A DNA stretch of 64,000 nucleotides from Mycobacterium syngnathidarum (lineage in GTDB: Bacteria; Actinomycetota; Actinomycetes; Mycobacteriales; Mycobacteriaceae): assembly GCF_001942625.1 (NCBI RefSeq), contig NZ_MLCL01000091.1:1-64000 (forward strand). The letters are read 5' to 3'. Every line of letters starts with the position of its first letter. The stretch's first letter is position 1. Positions 54,784-63,758 of this stretch are shown here, piece by piece. The notes below the pieces were generated by a model. That model worked only from the letters and a program-made list of their open reading frames with translations, did no database searches and had not been told where the DNA came from. The translations under genes and the position numbers were made by a program.

Positions 54784-56286
54784 ATGACGCATGTAAACAA
54801 AACATTTGCCGAGCTCGGCGTCCGCGACGAAATTGTCCGCGCACTCAGCGAGAACGGCATCCAGCACCCCTTTGCCATCCAAGAACTGACCCTGCCGCTG
54901 GCGCTGGCCGGCGACGACCTGATCGGCCAGGCCCGTACCGGGATGGGCAAGACCTACGCGTTCGGTATCCCGCTGCTGCACCGGATCTCCTCGGACGAGA
55001 CCCGCCCGCTCAACGGCACCCCCCGGGCCCTGATCGTGGTGCCCACCCGCGAGCTGTGCCTGCAGGTTTACGACGACCTCGCCGGCGCCGCCAAGCATCT
55101 GACCACCGGCGATCGCAAATTCGCCGTGACCTCGATCTACGGCGGCCGTCCCTATGAACCCCAGATCGAAGCGCTGCGCAAGGGCGTCGACGTCGTCGTC
55201 GGCACCCCGGGCCGGCTGCTCGACCTGGCCCAGCAAGGGCACCTGCAGCTGGGCGGACTGTCCGTGCTGGTGCTCGACGAAGCCGACGAGATGCTCGACT
55301 TGGGCTTCCTGCCCGACATCGAGCGGATCCTCCGGCTCACCCCCGACGACCGTCAGTCGATGCTGTTCTCGGCCACCATGCCGGACCCGATCATCACGCT
55401 GGCCCGCACGTTCATGAACCAGCCGACCCACATCCGGGCCGAGGCCCCGCATTCGGCTGCCACTCACGACACCACCGAGCAGTTCGCCTACCGGGCCCAC
55501 GCCCTGGACAAGTCGGAGCTGGTGAGCCGGATCCTGCAGGCCGACGGCCGCGGCGCCACGATGATCTTCACCCGCACCAAGCGCACCGCGCAGAAGGTGT
55601 CCGACGAACTCGCCGAACGCGGGTTCAAAGTCGACGCCGTGCACGGTGACCTGGGCCAGGGCGCCCGGGAGAAAGCGCTCAAGTCGTTCCGCACCGGTGC
55701 CGTGGACGTGCTCGTGGCCACGGATGTGGCCGCACGCGGTATCGACATCGACGACGTCACTCACGTCATCAATTACCAGTGCCCCGAAGACGAGCAGGCC
55801 TACGTGCACCGCATCGGCCGCACCGGGCGCGCCGGCAAGACCGGTGTCGCGATCACCCTGGTCGACTGGGACGAACTGGCCCGCTGGGAGACGATCGACA
55901 AGGCGCTGAACCTGGGCTACCCCGAGCCCGCCGAGACCTATTCCAGCTCCCCGCACGTCTACGAGGAGCTGGGGATCCCGAGCGACGCCACCGGGCGCAT
56001 CGGCGAACCGCGCAAGGCCACCGCCAAGCGCAGCCCCGACGAGAAGCGCATCTCCTCGACAGACTCCGCGGATCGGCCCGCCAGGGCCAAGACCCGCACC
56101 CGTCGGCGGACCCGCGGTGGCCAGTCGGCCACCGGGCATCCCGGGGGCACCGCGGCTCCGGCGCAAGACAGCGCCGAGGCCGCACCGGCGGCCGAGTCCG
56201 AGGCCACCGCGGGCGACGCGTCGAGCTCCGGCCGTCGCCGCCGCCGGCGCCGTCCGCGTAAGACCGAGACCGCTACTGCCGGCTGA
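54784..56286 (+). CDS. rhlE: DEAD-box RNA helicase RhlE (Rv3211-like)
   Basis: 500 residues. Q motif FAELGVRDEIVRAL with QEL, Walker A ARTGMGKT (50-57), PTRELCLQV, VGTPGRLLDL, DEAD box, SAT, then the second RecA domain with IFTRTKRTAQKV, VATDVAARGIDI and HRIGRTGR. The tail (about 400-500) is Arg/Ala-rich and ends in RRRRRRPRK, suited to RNA binding. It is part of the mycobacterial RNA-degradation and ribosome-assembly machinery. ATG 54784 matches the family's N-terminus; its Shine-Dalgarno is weak. A membrane PQQ-like gene follows after 34 bp. Confidence 0.94.
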   Translation: MTHVNKTFAELGVRDEIVRALSENGIQHPFAIQELTLPLALAGDDLIGQARTGMGKTYAFGIPLLHRISSDETRPLNGTPRALIVVPTRELCLQVYDDLAGAAKHLTTGDRKFAVTSIYGGRPYEPQIEALRKGVDVVVGTPGRLLDLAQQGHLQLGGLSVLVLDEADEMLDLGFLPDIERILRLTPDDRQSMLFSATMPDPIITLARTFMNQPTHIRAEAPHSAATHDTTEQFAYRAHALDKSELVSRILQADGRGATMIFTRTKRTAQKVSDELAERGFKVDAVHGDLGQGAREKALKSFRTGAVDVLVATDVAARGIDIDDVTHVINYQCPEDEQAYVHRIGRTGRAGKTGVAITLVDWDELARWETIDKALNLGYPEPAETYSSSPHVYEELGIPSDATGRIGEPRKATAKRSPDEKRISSTDSADRPARAKTRTRRRTRGGQSATGHPGGTAAPAQDSAEAAPAAESEATAGDASSSGRRRRRRRPRKTETATAG

Positions 56287-56320
56287 CCGGCGAACGCCGA
56301 AGACCTGACGGCACCAGTCC

Positions 56321-57559
56321 ATGGTCAAACCCGAACGCCGCACCCGCGGCGACATGGCGGCCGCCGCGGCAATCGTCGCCATCGTCGCACTGGCAGCCGG
56401 CCTGATCTGGTGGACCAGTGATGCCCGGGCCACCATCAGCAGGCCCGCCGCCGCACCGGTTCCGTACCTCACCCCGGCCAGTGAGGTGCCGGCCGGTCTA
56501 CAGCAGCTGTGGACCACCGAAAGCCCGAAGACCACCGAACCCGTGCTCGCGGGCGGGTCGGTGGTGACGGGCCACGGATCCACCATCGAGGGCCGAGATC
56601 CGGTCACCGGGGCAGTGCTGTGGAGCTACGCGCGCGACCTCGAACTGTGCGGCGTGACTTCGGTGTACCAGCACGCCGTCGCGGTGTATCCGGATGTTCG
56701 CGGCTGCGGACAGGTCAGCACCGTCGACGGCAAGACCGGCCGCCGCGGACCGGCCCGCACCGCGTACGCCGACCCCGAGGTCCGGCTGTCGACCGACGGC
56801 TCGACGGTGCTCTCGGCCGGGGACAGCCGCCTGGAGCTGTGGCGCTCGGACATGGTGCGGATGCTGTCCTACGGCGCCCTGGATGCCCGGATCAAGCCCG
56901 ATGTACCGGCCTCACCGGTGTGCCGCCAACTGTCGGCGGCGGCGAGTTCCTCGGCCGTGTCGGTGCTGGAATCGTGTCCGAAGAGCAAGTTCATCCGGCT
57001 CACGCTGCTTCGCCCGGCCGACGAAGAAGACACCCCCGACGTGCGCTACGTCGAGCTGCAGGACATCACCGACGAGGCCGGCGCCAAGGTGATCGCGGTG
57101 TCAGGCACCACGACCGCGGTGTACCTGCCCACCCCGCGGCCGATGGTGAACGTCATCGACGAGACGGGCAAGACCCTGGCCAGCCTGCCGCTGGCCGAAC
57201 CGGCCGCACCGCAGTCGACCACCACCCGCACCGGGGACGTGATCAGCTGGTGGACCGGGGACTCGGTTCTGGTCTTCAGCACCACCGGGACCGCCGGCCT
57301 CCAGTACAAGTTCACCGTGACGCCCACAGTGGACGAGTCCGGACCTCATCTGCCCGTCGGGCCCGCCACGGTGATGGCCGGACAGCTCCTGGTTCCGGTC
57401 AACGACGGTTACGACGTCTTCGATCAGCAGACCGGTACCGGACAGCGCCACATCGCGCTGCCCCGCACACCCAGCGTGTCGCCGGTGGTCCCGGCGGCCG
57501 CCGGAGACACCCTGCTAGAGCAGCGCGGCACCGAATTGGTGGCCCTCGGTGCGGCGTGA
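56321..57559 (+). CDS. Membrane-anchored beta-propeller-like protein (Rv3212-like)
   Basis: 412 residues. One N-terminal membrane anchor (about 12-33), then an extracytoplasmic domain with repeated short beta motifs such as AGGSVVTGHGSTIEGRDPVTG, VLWSYARDLE and VPVNDGYDVFDQQTG, resembling PQQ-type propeller blades. Paired cysteines (ELCGV, RGCGQ, VCRQL, ESCPK) may form disulfides. Position after rhlE matches Rv3212. Function unknown. No Shine-Dalgarno at ATG 56321, so translation may be coupled to rhlE. Confidence 0.8.
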   Translation: MVKPERRTRGDMAAAAAIVAIVALAAGLIWWTSDARATISRPAAAPVPYLTPASEVPAGLQQLWTTESPKTTEPVLAGGSVVTGHGSTIEGRDPVTGAVLWSYARDLELCGVTSVYQHAVAVYPDVRGCGQVSTVDGKTGRRGPARTAYADPEVRLSTDGSTVLSAGDSRLELWRSDMVRMLSYGALDARIKPDVPASPVCRQLSAAASSSAVSVLESCPKSKFIRLTLLRPADEEDTPDVRYVELQDITDEAGAKVIAVSGTTTAVYLPTPRPMVNVIDETGKTLASLPLAEPAAPQSTTTRTGDVISWWTGDSVLVFSTTGTAGLQYKFTVTPTVDESGPHLPVGPATVMAGQLLVPVNDGYDVFDQQTGTGQRHIALPRTPSVSPVVPAAAGDTLLEQRGTELVALGAA

Positions 57560-57566
57560 CGCCGAC

Positions 57567-58268
57567 TCAGCCGATGTCGATCACGATCACGGTGGTGTTG
57601 TCGCTACCGCCGGCATCATTGGCCACCTGAACCAGCCGCTGCGCCGCGACCTCGGGCTCAGCATCGGCGGCCGCGACGGCGATGTCCGCATCCTCGGCGC
57701 CGGCGAACAAGCCGTCACTGCTGATCAACAAGCGGTCGCCGGGACGGCAATCCAGATCGAACAAATCCGGCCGGATGACCGGGCCGATACCCAACGCCCT
57801 CGTAAGCAGGTGGCGGTGCGGGTGGAAACGGGCTTCCTCCCGGGTGATCTCACCGACACGCACCAGTTCCCCGGAGACGCTGTGATCATCGGTGAGCTGA
57901 CACATGACACCGTCGCGGATCCGGTTCAGCGGCGAATCCCCGATGTTGATGGCCATGGGGCCACCCTGCTCGTCGCCGAACATCGCGACCACCGTCAGCG
58001 TGGCGCCCGAACTCGTCCCCGAAGCGCTGACGTGTGCGAAGACCTGCTCGTTGGCTCGCTGTACCGCACCGACAAGCCCGTCGCGGTCAGGCTCCGCGGC
58101 GAATCCCGCGGCCAGCACCTCCACCGCGATCCGGCTGGCGTGTTCACCGCCGGGCCCGAAACCGTCGGCAATCGCATACAGGATGCCGTCGGCGAGGTAC
58201 GAATCCTGGTTGGTCTGCCGCACCGGCCCCTGATCGGTGGCCGTCGCGGACCGTAACACCGAAGCCAT
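57567..58268 (-). CDS. PP2C family serine/threonine phosphatase
   Basis: 233 residues. Motifs in order: RQTNQDSYLAD (metal Asp), IADGFGPGGEHAS in place of the usual DGMGG, ISSDGLF and GGSDNTTVIVI. It should dephosphorylate Ser/Thr phosphoproteins with Mn2+ or Mg2+. It is soluble and lacks the transmembrane tail of PstP. GAGAGGAC precedes ATG 58268. It lies between the Rv3212- and Rv3213c-like genes; I do not recall a counterpart at this place in M. tuberculosis. No kinase gene is adjacent. Confidence 0.85.
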   Translation of the reverse strand: MASVLRSATATDQGPVRQTNQDSYLADGILYAIADGFGPGGEHASRIAVEVLAAGFAAEPDRDGLVGAVQRANEQVFAHVSASGTSSGATLTVVAMFGDEQGGPMAINIGDSPLNRIRDGVMCQLTDDHSVSGELVRVGEITREEARFHPHRHLLTRALGIGPVIRPDLFDLDCRPGDRLLISSDGLFAGAEDADIAVAAADAEPEVAAQRLVQVANDAGGSDNTTVIVIDIG

Positions 58269-58376
58269 CCAGATCGTCCTCTCGTCGCCCCGGCGACCCC
58301 CTGCCACCGGAGAAGATTGAGCGAGCGCCGCGGGCCATCAACGAGGGCCTCACGCCTCGGCCAGGTCGAGTGGCGT

Positions 58377-59174
58377 CTAGACCACCTCTGGCGTGAACGT
58401 CGGAAGCTTCTTGCCCGACTTCCAATGTTTGAGCAACGCCTGGGCCAACTCACGGTAGGCCAGGCCCCCTTTGCTCTTACGGCCGGCCAACACCGACGAT
58501 CCCGAGGCACTGGCCTCGGCGAAGCGGACTGTGCGCGGGATCGGCGGGGCCAACACGGGCAGCTCGTACCGGTCGGCGACATCCAGCAGCACGTCGCGAC
58601 TGTGGGTGGTGCGCGAATCGTAGAGCGTGGGCAGCGCGCCCAGCAGCGCCAGCTCGGGATTGGTGATCTGCTGAACATCGGCGATCGTGCGCAGGAACTG
58701 GCCCACGCCGCGGTGCGCCAGGGTTTCGCACTGCAACGGCACGATCACTTCGTTCGCGGCGGTCAGACCGTTGAGCGTCAACACGCCCAACGACGGCGGA
58801 CAGTCGATGATCACCACGTCGAAGTCGTCGGAAACCTTGGCCAGGGCCCGCTTGAGCGCGTACTCGCGCCCCGCCCGCATCAACAGCATGGCCTCGGAGC
58901 CCGCCAGGTCGATGTTGGCCGGCAGCAGCGACATCCCCTCGGCCGTCTCGACCAGGGCCGCCCCCGGCTCGACATCGCCGAGCAACACCTCGTGCACGGA
59001 CACCGGCAACTTGTCCGGGTCATGTCCCAATGAAAACGTCAGACAGCCTTGCGGATCCAGGTCGACCAGCAGGACCCGTCGTCCCTGCTCGGACATCGCC
59101 GCTCCCAGCGACGCCACCGTCGTCGTCTTGGCTACCCCACCCTTTTGATTGGCGACCGCTAATACTCGCGTCAC
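58377..59174 (-). CDS. ParA/Soj family ATPase (Rv3213c-like)
   Basis: 265 residues. Deviant Walker A KGGVAKTTT near the N-terminus, VDLDPQGCLTFSLG, and VIIDCPPSLGVLTLNGL. Closely matches Rv3213c, including LPANIDLAGSEAMLLMRAGREYALKRAL. ParA-type ATPases form DNA-bound dimers to position cargo; no parB or parS neighbour is seen, so this one likely moves or positions something other than the chromosome origin. GTG 59174; Shine-Dalgarno is poor. Divergent from the phosphatase gene. Confidence 0.9.
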   Translation of the reverse strand: MTRVLAVANQKGGVAKTTTVASLGAAMSEQGRRVLLVDLDPQGCLTFSLGHDPDKLPVSVHEVLLGDVEPGAALVETAEGMSLLPANIDLAGSEAMLLMRAGREYALKRALAKVSDDFDVVIIDCPPSLGVLTLNGLTAANEVIVPLQCETLAHRGVGQFLRTIADVQQITNPELALLGALPTLYDSRTTHSRDVLLDVADRYELPVLAPPIPRTVRFAEASASGSSVLAGRKSKGGLAYRELAQALLKHWKSGKKLPTFTPEVV

Positions 59175-59232
59175 ACCTTCATCCAAGCACGCTCTCGGCG
59201 GCATTGCCGGAACGTGCGGCAGAATCGCCGGT

Positions 59233-59844
59233 GTGAGCGACCGCCTGCACCGCCTGATCCTGCTCCGCCACGGCGAGACCGAGTGGTCGGCCAGCGGCAG
59301 GCACACCGGCCGCACCGAGCTCGAACTCACCGGGGCCGGGCGCGAGCAGGCCGTGCTGGCCCGCCCGGCACTTGCCGAACTGCAGCTGAGCGATCCGCTG
59401 GTGATCAGCAGCCCCCGGCGCCGCGCGCTGGATACCGCCGAGCTGGCCGGCCTGCACGTCGACGAGGTCGACCCCGTGCTGTCCGAGTGGGATTACGGCG
59501 ATTACGAGGGGCTGACCACTCCGCAGATCCGGCAGACGGTCCCGGACTGGTTGGTGTGGACGCATGGCGCGCCCGGCGGAGAGTCGGTGGCGCAGGTCAG
59601 TGCCCGGGCCGACCGGGCCGTCGCACTGGCTCTGGAACACGTGCCCGCCCGGGATGTGGTGTTCGTCGGGCACGGTCATTTCTCCCGCGCGGTGTTGACG
59701 CGCTGGGCGGAACTACCTGTGGCCGAAGGGATCCGGGTGTCGATGGTGCCCGCGTCGCTGGCGGTGTGCGGTTTCGAGCACGGCATACGCCAGATCACCG
59801 CGCTCGGTCTGACCGGTCACCCCAACCCCTGCCTGTCGCTGTGA
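59233..59844 (+). CDS. Histidine phosphatase family protein (Rv3214-like acid phosphatase)
   Basis: 203 residues. Catalytic LLRHGETEWS near the N-terminus, SSPRRRALDTAELAG, EWDYGDYEGL and the second His in VFVGHGHFSRAVLTRW. M. tuberculosis Rv3214 was annotated gpm2 (phosphoglycerate mutase) but was shown to be an acid phosphatase, so mutase activity is unlikely. GTG 59233 has CAGAAT 7 bases upstream, perhaps a leaderless box. Its stop overlaps the entC start by 4 bp (GTGA), so both are coupled. Confidence 0.92.
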   Translation: MSDRLHRLILLRHGETEWSASGRHTGRTELELTGAGREQAVLARPALAELQLSDPLVISSPRRRALDTAELAGLHVDEVDPVLSEWDYGDYEGLTTPQIRQTVPDWLVWTHGAPGGESVAQVSARADRAVALALEHVPARDVVFVGHGHFSRAVLTRWAELPVAEGIRVSMVPASLAVCGFEHGIRQITALGLTGHPNPCLSL

Positions 59845-60926
59845 ACCCGTCGTTCGTGCTGGCCGGCCCGGCCGGCGCCGTGCTGGCCGAGGGCAGGCGC
59901 GCCGGGTTCGCCGACATCACCGATGCCCAGGCGGCGCTGCAGTCCGGCACGCCAATCGTGCTGGGCGCCTTGCCCTTCGACCTGAAGGCTCCGGCCGCCC
60001 TCTACGAGCCCGAGGCGGTTCAGTTCGCCGATGCACTGCCGGCCTGGCCCACCAGCCCGCCCCCGGCGGTGGTGGGCCGCGAGACCCTGCCGCCGGGTCC
60101 GGTGCACCGCACCCGGGTCGCCGAGGCGATCCGGCGGCTGCGCGACCCGCACGACCCGATCGACAAGGTGGTCCTGGCCCGAGCGCTGCGGCTGACCGCA
60201 GATTCGCCGTGGGACGTGCGCAGCGTGCTGCGCCGCCTGGCCGGGGCCGACCCCGCGGCCACGGTCTACCTGGCGGACCTGACCGCGGCAGGAGGAACCC
60301 ACACCGGCACCGCCCTGGTGGGCGCGAGCCCCGAATTGTTGGTGGCACGCAAGGGTCAGAAGGTGATCTGTCAGCCGTTCGCCGGTTCCGCACCTCGATC
60401 GGCAGACCCGCAGACCGATGCGGCCAACGCGGCCGCACTGGCCGCATCGGCGAAGAACCGCCACGAACATCAACTGGTGGTGGACATGATGCGCCAGGCC
60501 CTGGATCCGCTGTGTGTGGAGCTGCAGATCGCCGACGAGCCGCAGCTGCACGGCACCGACGCGCTATGGCACCTGAGCACCCCTGTCATCGGTCAGTTGC
60601 GCGAAACGCACACCACAGCAATTGATCTGGCACTCGCACTGCATCCGACCCCGGCGGTCGGCGGCGTCCCGACGGACCGTGCCGCCGCACTGATCTCCGA
60701 GCTGGAAGGCGATCGTGGGTTTTACGCGGGTGCCGTCGGCTGGTGCGACAACCGCGGCGACGGGCGCTGGGTGGTCTCGATCCGGTGCGCGGTGTTGTCC
60801 GCGGATCGATATACGGCGCTGGCCAGTGCCGGCGGCGGTATCGTCGCCGAATCCGATCCAGATGACGAAGTCGACGAGACCACCACCAAGTTCAGGACCA
60901 TCCTGACAGGACTAGGGGCGACATGA
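59841..60926 (+). CDS. entC: Isochorismate synthase (EntC/MenF family)
   Basis: 361 residues, chorismate-binding fold. Motifs KVVLARALRLT, CQPFAGSAPRS, KNRHEHQLVVDMM, LHPTPAVGGVPTD, FYAGAVGWCDNRGDGRWVVSIRCA and AGGGIVAESDPDDEVDETTTK. The enzyme converts chorismate to isochorismate, the branch point for menaquinone and, in other organisms, salicylate or enterobactin. Corresponds to Rv3215. GTG 59841 is translationally coupled to the phosphatase and its stop overlaps the GNAT start by 4 bp. Confidence 0.93.
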   Translation: MNPSFVLAGPAGAVLAEGRRAGFADITDAQAALQSGTPIVLGALPFDLKAPAALYEPEAVQFADALPAWPTSPPPAVVGRETLPPGPVHRTRVAEAIRRLRDPHDPIDKVVLARALRLTADSPWDVRSVLRRLAGADPAATVYLADLTAAGGTHTGTALVGASPELLVARKGQKVICQPFAGSAPRSADPQTDAANAAALAASAKNRHEHQLVVDMMRQALDPLCVELQIADEPQLHGTDALWHLSTPVIGQLRETHTTAIDLALALHPTPAVGGVPTDRAAALISELEGDRGFYAGAVGWCDNRGDGRWVVSIRCAVLSADRYTALASAGGGIVAESDPDDEVDETTTKFRTILTGLGAT

Positions 60927-61411
60927 GCGAGCTGATCCGCCGGGCACGGCCCGGCGACGAGGTCGAGATCACCGCGATGATCCGCGAGCTGGCCGAGTTC
61001 GAACGAGCCATCGATGAGTGCACCGTGACCGAAAAGCAGATGCACACAGCACTTTTCGGCGACCGGCCGGTGGCATACGCGCACCTGGTGGAGGTTGACG
61101 GCCAGGTTGCCGCGACCGCGGTGTGGTTCCTGAACTTCTCCACCTGGGACGGCGTCGCCGGGCTCTACCTGGAAGACCTCTATGTACGGCCGGCGTTCCG
61201 GCGCCGCGGCCTGGCACGGAAGCTGTTGTCCACCTTGGCCGGTGAATGCGTCGAACACGGATACACCCGGATGACATGGGCAGTGCTGAACTGGAACGTC
61301 AACGCCATCGCGCTGTACGACGCCGTCGGCGGCGAGCCCCAGACCGAGTGGACCACCTACCGGGTTTCGGGGCCCGAGCTTTCGGCGCTGGCCGCCGAGA
61401 GCCGCGGCTAG
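60923..61411 (+). CDS. GNAT family N-acetyltransferase (Rv3216-like)
   Basis: 162 residues of the diamine/spermidine acetyltransferase-like GNAT group. The acetyl-CoA loop is RRRGLARKLL, preceded by LYLEDLYVRPAFR and followed by WNVNAIALYDAVGGEP. The acceptor amine is unknown. ATG 60923 overlaps the entC stop (ATGA), so it belongs to the phosphatase-entC-acetyltransferase operon. Its end overlaps the convergent membrane-protein gene by 4 bp. Confidence 0.92.
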   Translation: MSELIRRARPGDEVEITAMIRELAEFERAIDECTVTEKQMHTALFGDRPVAYAHLVEVDGQVAATAVWFLNFSTWDGVAGLYLEDLYVRPAFRRRGLARKLLSTLAGECVEHGYTRMTWAVLNWNVNAIALYDAVGGEPQTEWTTYRVSGPELSALAAESRG

Positions 61412-61785
61412 TCGCGCCGGGTGATCCAGTCCACCGAGGACGGGCTGAACAGCAGACCCAGGGTCACCAGCGCGAGCAGTCCGACCAATACGCCGTACCC
61501 GACATGGTGCGAGGTGATCACGTACCAGGCCACGGGCAGGAGCAGCAGGTTGGTCAGTACCGCGATCCCCCGGCCCCAGCGCCGGGCAGTGATCAGCGCC
61601 CAACCGCCGGCGAGCACCCCGCCACCGATCAGCACGAACCAGATCGCGGTGCCGTATCCGCTGACAATGTGCTGATCGGCTCCGGCGATCGCCCGCACCA
61701 GGAGCACGACCGCCATGACCAGCGCGGCGATCCCTTCGGCGGCGGTGATGAAACCTGCGTACCGAATCGAGGGCGGCTGGATCAC
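61408..61785 (-). CDS. Small membrane protein (Rv3217c-like)
   Basis: 125 residues with four hydrophobic helices ([76 protein letters not shown]). No known domain. The GTG start overlaps the aroQ stop by 4 bp (GTGA), so it is co-translated with a dehydroquinase, although no functional tie is known. Confidence 0.82.
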   Translation of the reverse strand: MIQPPSIRYAGFITAAEGIAALVMAVVLLVRAIAGADQHIVSGYGTAIWFVLIGGGVLAGGWALITARRWGRGIAVLTNLLLLPVAWYVITSHHVGYGVLVGLLALVTLGLLFSPSSVDWITRRD

Positions 61786-62234
61786 GACTGCCGCTCCGCG
61801 AAGTACCGCACCGCGTACTCGTATCCGGCCGGTCCCGCGCCGGCGATCACCACCTGCGCGATGGCCGACACATACGAGTGGTGCCGGAAGGACTCGCGGG
61901 TGTGGATGTTGCTCAGGTGCACCTCCACCACCGGCAGGTCGGCAGCACTGAGCGCGTCGCGGATCGCCACCGAGGTGTGGCTGTAGGCCGCGGGATTGAT
62001 GATGATGCCCGTGCAGTCGGCCCGCGCGGCCTGGATGGCATCGACCAGCACGCCCTCGTGATTGCTCTGCACGGCGCGCACTTCGAAGCCGAACCCGGCG
62101 GCCACCTCCACCACCCGCTGCTCGATCTGCGCCAACGTGGTGGACCCGTAGATCTCGGGCTGGCGGGTGCCGAGCAGGTTGAGATTGGGTCCGTTGACGA
62201 GCAGTAAACAGGGCTTGCCCGGGCGTGCGGTCAC
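61782..62234 (-). CDS. aroQ: Type II 3-dehydroquinate dehydratase
   Basis: 150 residues. [16 protein letters not shown] (15-30) gives catalytic Arg24 and Tyr29; [16 protein letters not shown] includes Asn80; [14 protein letters not shown] carries His106 and Arg117. The enzyme converts 3-dehydroquinate to 3-dehydroshikimate as a dodecamer. Mycobacteria normally carry aroQ (aroD) in the aroB/aroK cluster, and its sequence differs from this one, so this may be a second, possibly catabolic, copy. GTG 62234 stands 7 bases after TACCGT (leaderless). Coupled to the following membrane-protein gene. Confidence 0.93.
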   Translation of the reverse strand: MTARPGKPCLLLVNGPNLNLLGTRQPEIYGSTTLAQIEQRVVEVAAGFGFEVRAVQSNHEGVLVDAIQAARADCTGIIINPAAYSHTSVAIRDALSAADLPVVEVHLSNIHTRESFRHHSYVSAIAQVVIAGAGPAGYEYAVRYFAERQS

Positions 62235-62241
62235 GTCCTGT

Positions 62242-62247
62242 ACGGTA
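62242..62247 (-). promoter_or_regulatory. Candidate -10 box TACCGT, leaderless aroQ
   Basis: TACCGT on the minus strand ends 7 bases before GTG 62234; an AGGA next to the start is too close to act as a Shine-Dalgarno. Confidence 0.5.
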
Positions 62248-62374
62248 CCGGCGCCCGCCGGATGACCGACGTCGATATGGACGCGAGGGTCGTGATGGGG
62301 CCAGAACGCACAACCCCGACGTCGATTTCGGCGCAACAGCGGGCCGGAGGGACGCGGCGGAGATACTTGACCGC

Positions 62375-62761
62375 ATGACCGACCGCGACTGCCCTTGCGG
62401 TACCGGCCGCGCCTACGGCCAGTGCTGCGGTCCGCTGCACAGCGGCGCTCGGCGTGCGCCGACGGCCGTCGCGCTGATGCGCTCGCGGTTCAGCGCCTTC
62501 GCCGTGGGAGACCCCGGCTACCTGCTGACCTCATGGCATCCCGACACCCGCCCCGCCGAGCTGACCCTCGACGAGACCATCGCCTGGCGGCGGCTGCAGA
62601 TCGTCGACACCGAGTCCGGCGGCGAGGAGGACGCCGAAGGTGTGGTCGAGTTCCGCGCCCAATACGTCCACCACGGGAGCCGGCACATCCTTCATGAACG
62701 CAGTCGTTTCGAGCGGGTGAATGGCCGATGGCTTTACCTCGACGGGAAACTCTACGAATAA
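62375..62761 (+). CDS. YchJ family SEC-C-type zinc protein (UPF0225)
   Basis: 128 residues. [17 protein letters not shown] near the N-terminus (Cys6, Cys8, Cys17, Cys18) is the SEC-C zinc motif; [25 protein letters not shown] and the NTF2-like remainder fit YchJ. Function unknown. ATG 62375 lacks a Shine-Dalgarno; GATACT 7 bases upstream is a weak leaderless box. It lies between aroQ (divergent) and the DAG-kinase-like gene on the same strand, 34 bp before it. Confidence 0.88.
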   Translation: MTDRDCPCGTGRAYGQCCGPLHSGARRAPTAVALMRSRFSAFAVGDPGYLLTSWHPDTRPAELTLDETIAWRRLQIVDTESGGEEDAEGVVEFRAQYVHHGSRHILHERSRFERVNGRWLYLDGKLYE

Positions 62762-62781
62762 CGGCCGTACACGTTGCCGGT

Positions 62782-62787
62782 TAGGCT
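62782..62787 (+). promoter_or_regulatory. Candidate -10 box TAGGCT before the DAG-kinase-like gene
   Basis: TAGGCT ends 8 bases before GTG 62796; a leaderless or near-leaderless start is likely. Confidence 0.4.
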
Positions 62788-62795
62788 GATGCCCC

Positions 62796-63758
62796 GTGCG
62801 TGCCGTGCTGATCGTCAACCCGAACGCCACCTCGACCACCCCTGCCGGGCGTGACCTGCTCGCCCATGCGCTGGAAAGCCGGGTGACGCTGACCGTCGAA
62901 CACACCAACCACCGTGGTCACGCCATCGAGATCGCCCGCGACGCCGCCCGTGACGGCGTGGACGTGCTGATCGTGCACGGCGGCGACGGCACGGTCAACG
63001 AGGTCGTCAACGGCGTCCTGGGTGACTGCGGGACACGTCCGGATGCCGGCCAGGCGCCGGCGGTGGCCGTCGTTCCTGGCGGATCGGCCAACGTCTTCGC
63101 CCGGGCACTTGGCATCAGCCCCGACCCCATCGAGGCCACCAACCAACTCGTCGACCTGCTGGGCGGGTACCGGCTGGGACGGCCGTGGCGGCGCATCGGC
63201 CTGATGGACTGCGGCGAGCGCTGGGGAGTGTTCACCGCGGGCATGGGTGTGGACGGGGACGTGGTGGCGGCCGTGGAGGCCCAGCGCGCCAAGGGCCGCA
63301 AGGTCACCGCATCGCGCTACATCCGGGTGGCGGTGCGCGAGGTGCTGGCCAGCGCCCGCAAGGAACCGACGCTGACGCTGCACCTGCCGGACACCGACCC
63401 GGTCGGTGGCGTGCACTTCGCGTTCGTGTCGAACTCCAGTCCGTGGACTTACGCCAACAGCCGGCCGGTGTGGACCAACCCCGAGACCACGTTCGACACC
63501 GGTTTGGGCGTTTTCGCCACCACGAGCATGAACATCTGGGCGAATCTGCGACTGGTCCGTCAGATGGTGGCCCGCAAACCGCGCCTTGCCGCCAAGCATC
63601 TGATCCGTGACGACAACGTGTCATCGGTGACCGTGACGAGCACCACGCCGGTCGCCTGCCAGATTGACGGAGATTACATCGGTGAGCGCGAAACCATGAC
63701 GTTCTCGTCGGTTCCCCAGGCACTGAGCGTCGTCGCACCGCCGCAGAAAAGTGATTGA
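62796..63758 (+). CDS. Diacylglycerol kinase family lipid kinase (Rv3218-like)
   Basis: 320 residues. VLIVNPNATSTT at the start, the nucleotide motif GGDGTVNEVVNG (62-73), PGGSANVFARALG, and a C-terminal beta domain (VTVTSTTPVACQIDGDYIG). The family phosphorylates diacylglycerol, sphingosine-like bases or related lipids with ATP. Equivalent to Rv3218, which precedes whiB1, and the bases that follow look like the whiB1 promoter. The GTG start at 62796 has no Shine-Dalgarno. Confidence 0.9.
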   Translation: MRAVLIVNPNATSTTPAGRDLLAHALESRVTLTVEHTNHRGHAIEIARDAARDGVDVLIVHGGDGTVNEVVNGVLGDCGTRPDAGQAPAVAVVPGGSANVFARALGISPDPIEATNQLVDLLGGYRLGRPWRRIGLMDCGERWGVFTAGMGVDGDVVAAVEAQRAKGRKVTASRYIRVAVREVLASARKEPTLTLHLPDTDPVGGVHFAFVSNSSPWTYANSRPVWTNPETTFDTGLGVFATTSMNIWANLRLVRQMVARKPRLAAKHLIRDDNVSSVTVTSTTPVACQIDGDYIGERETMTFSSVPQALSVVAPPQKSD

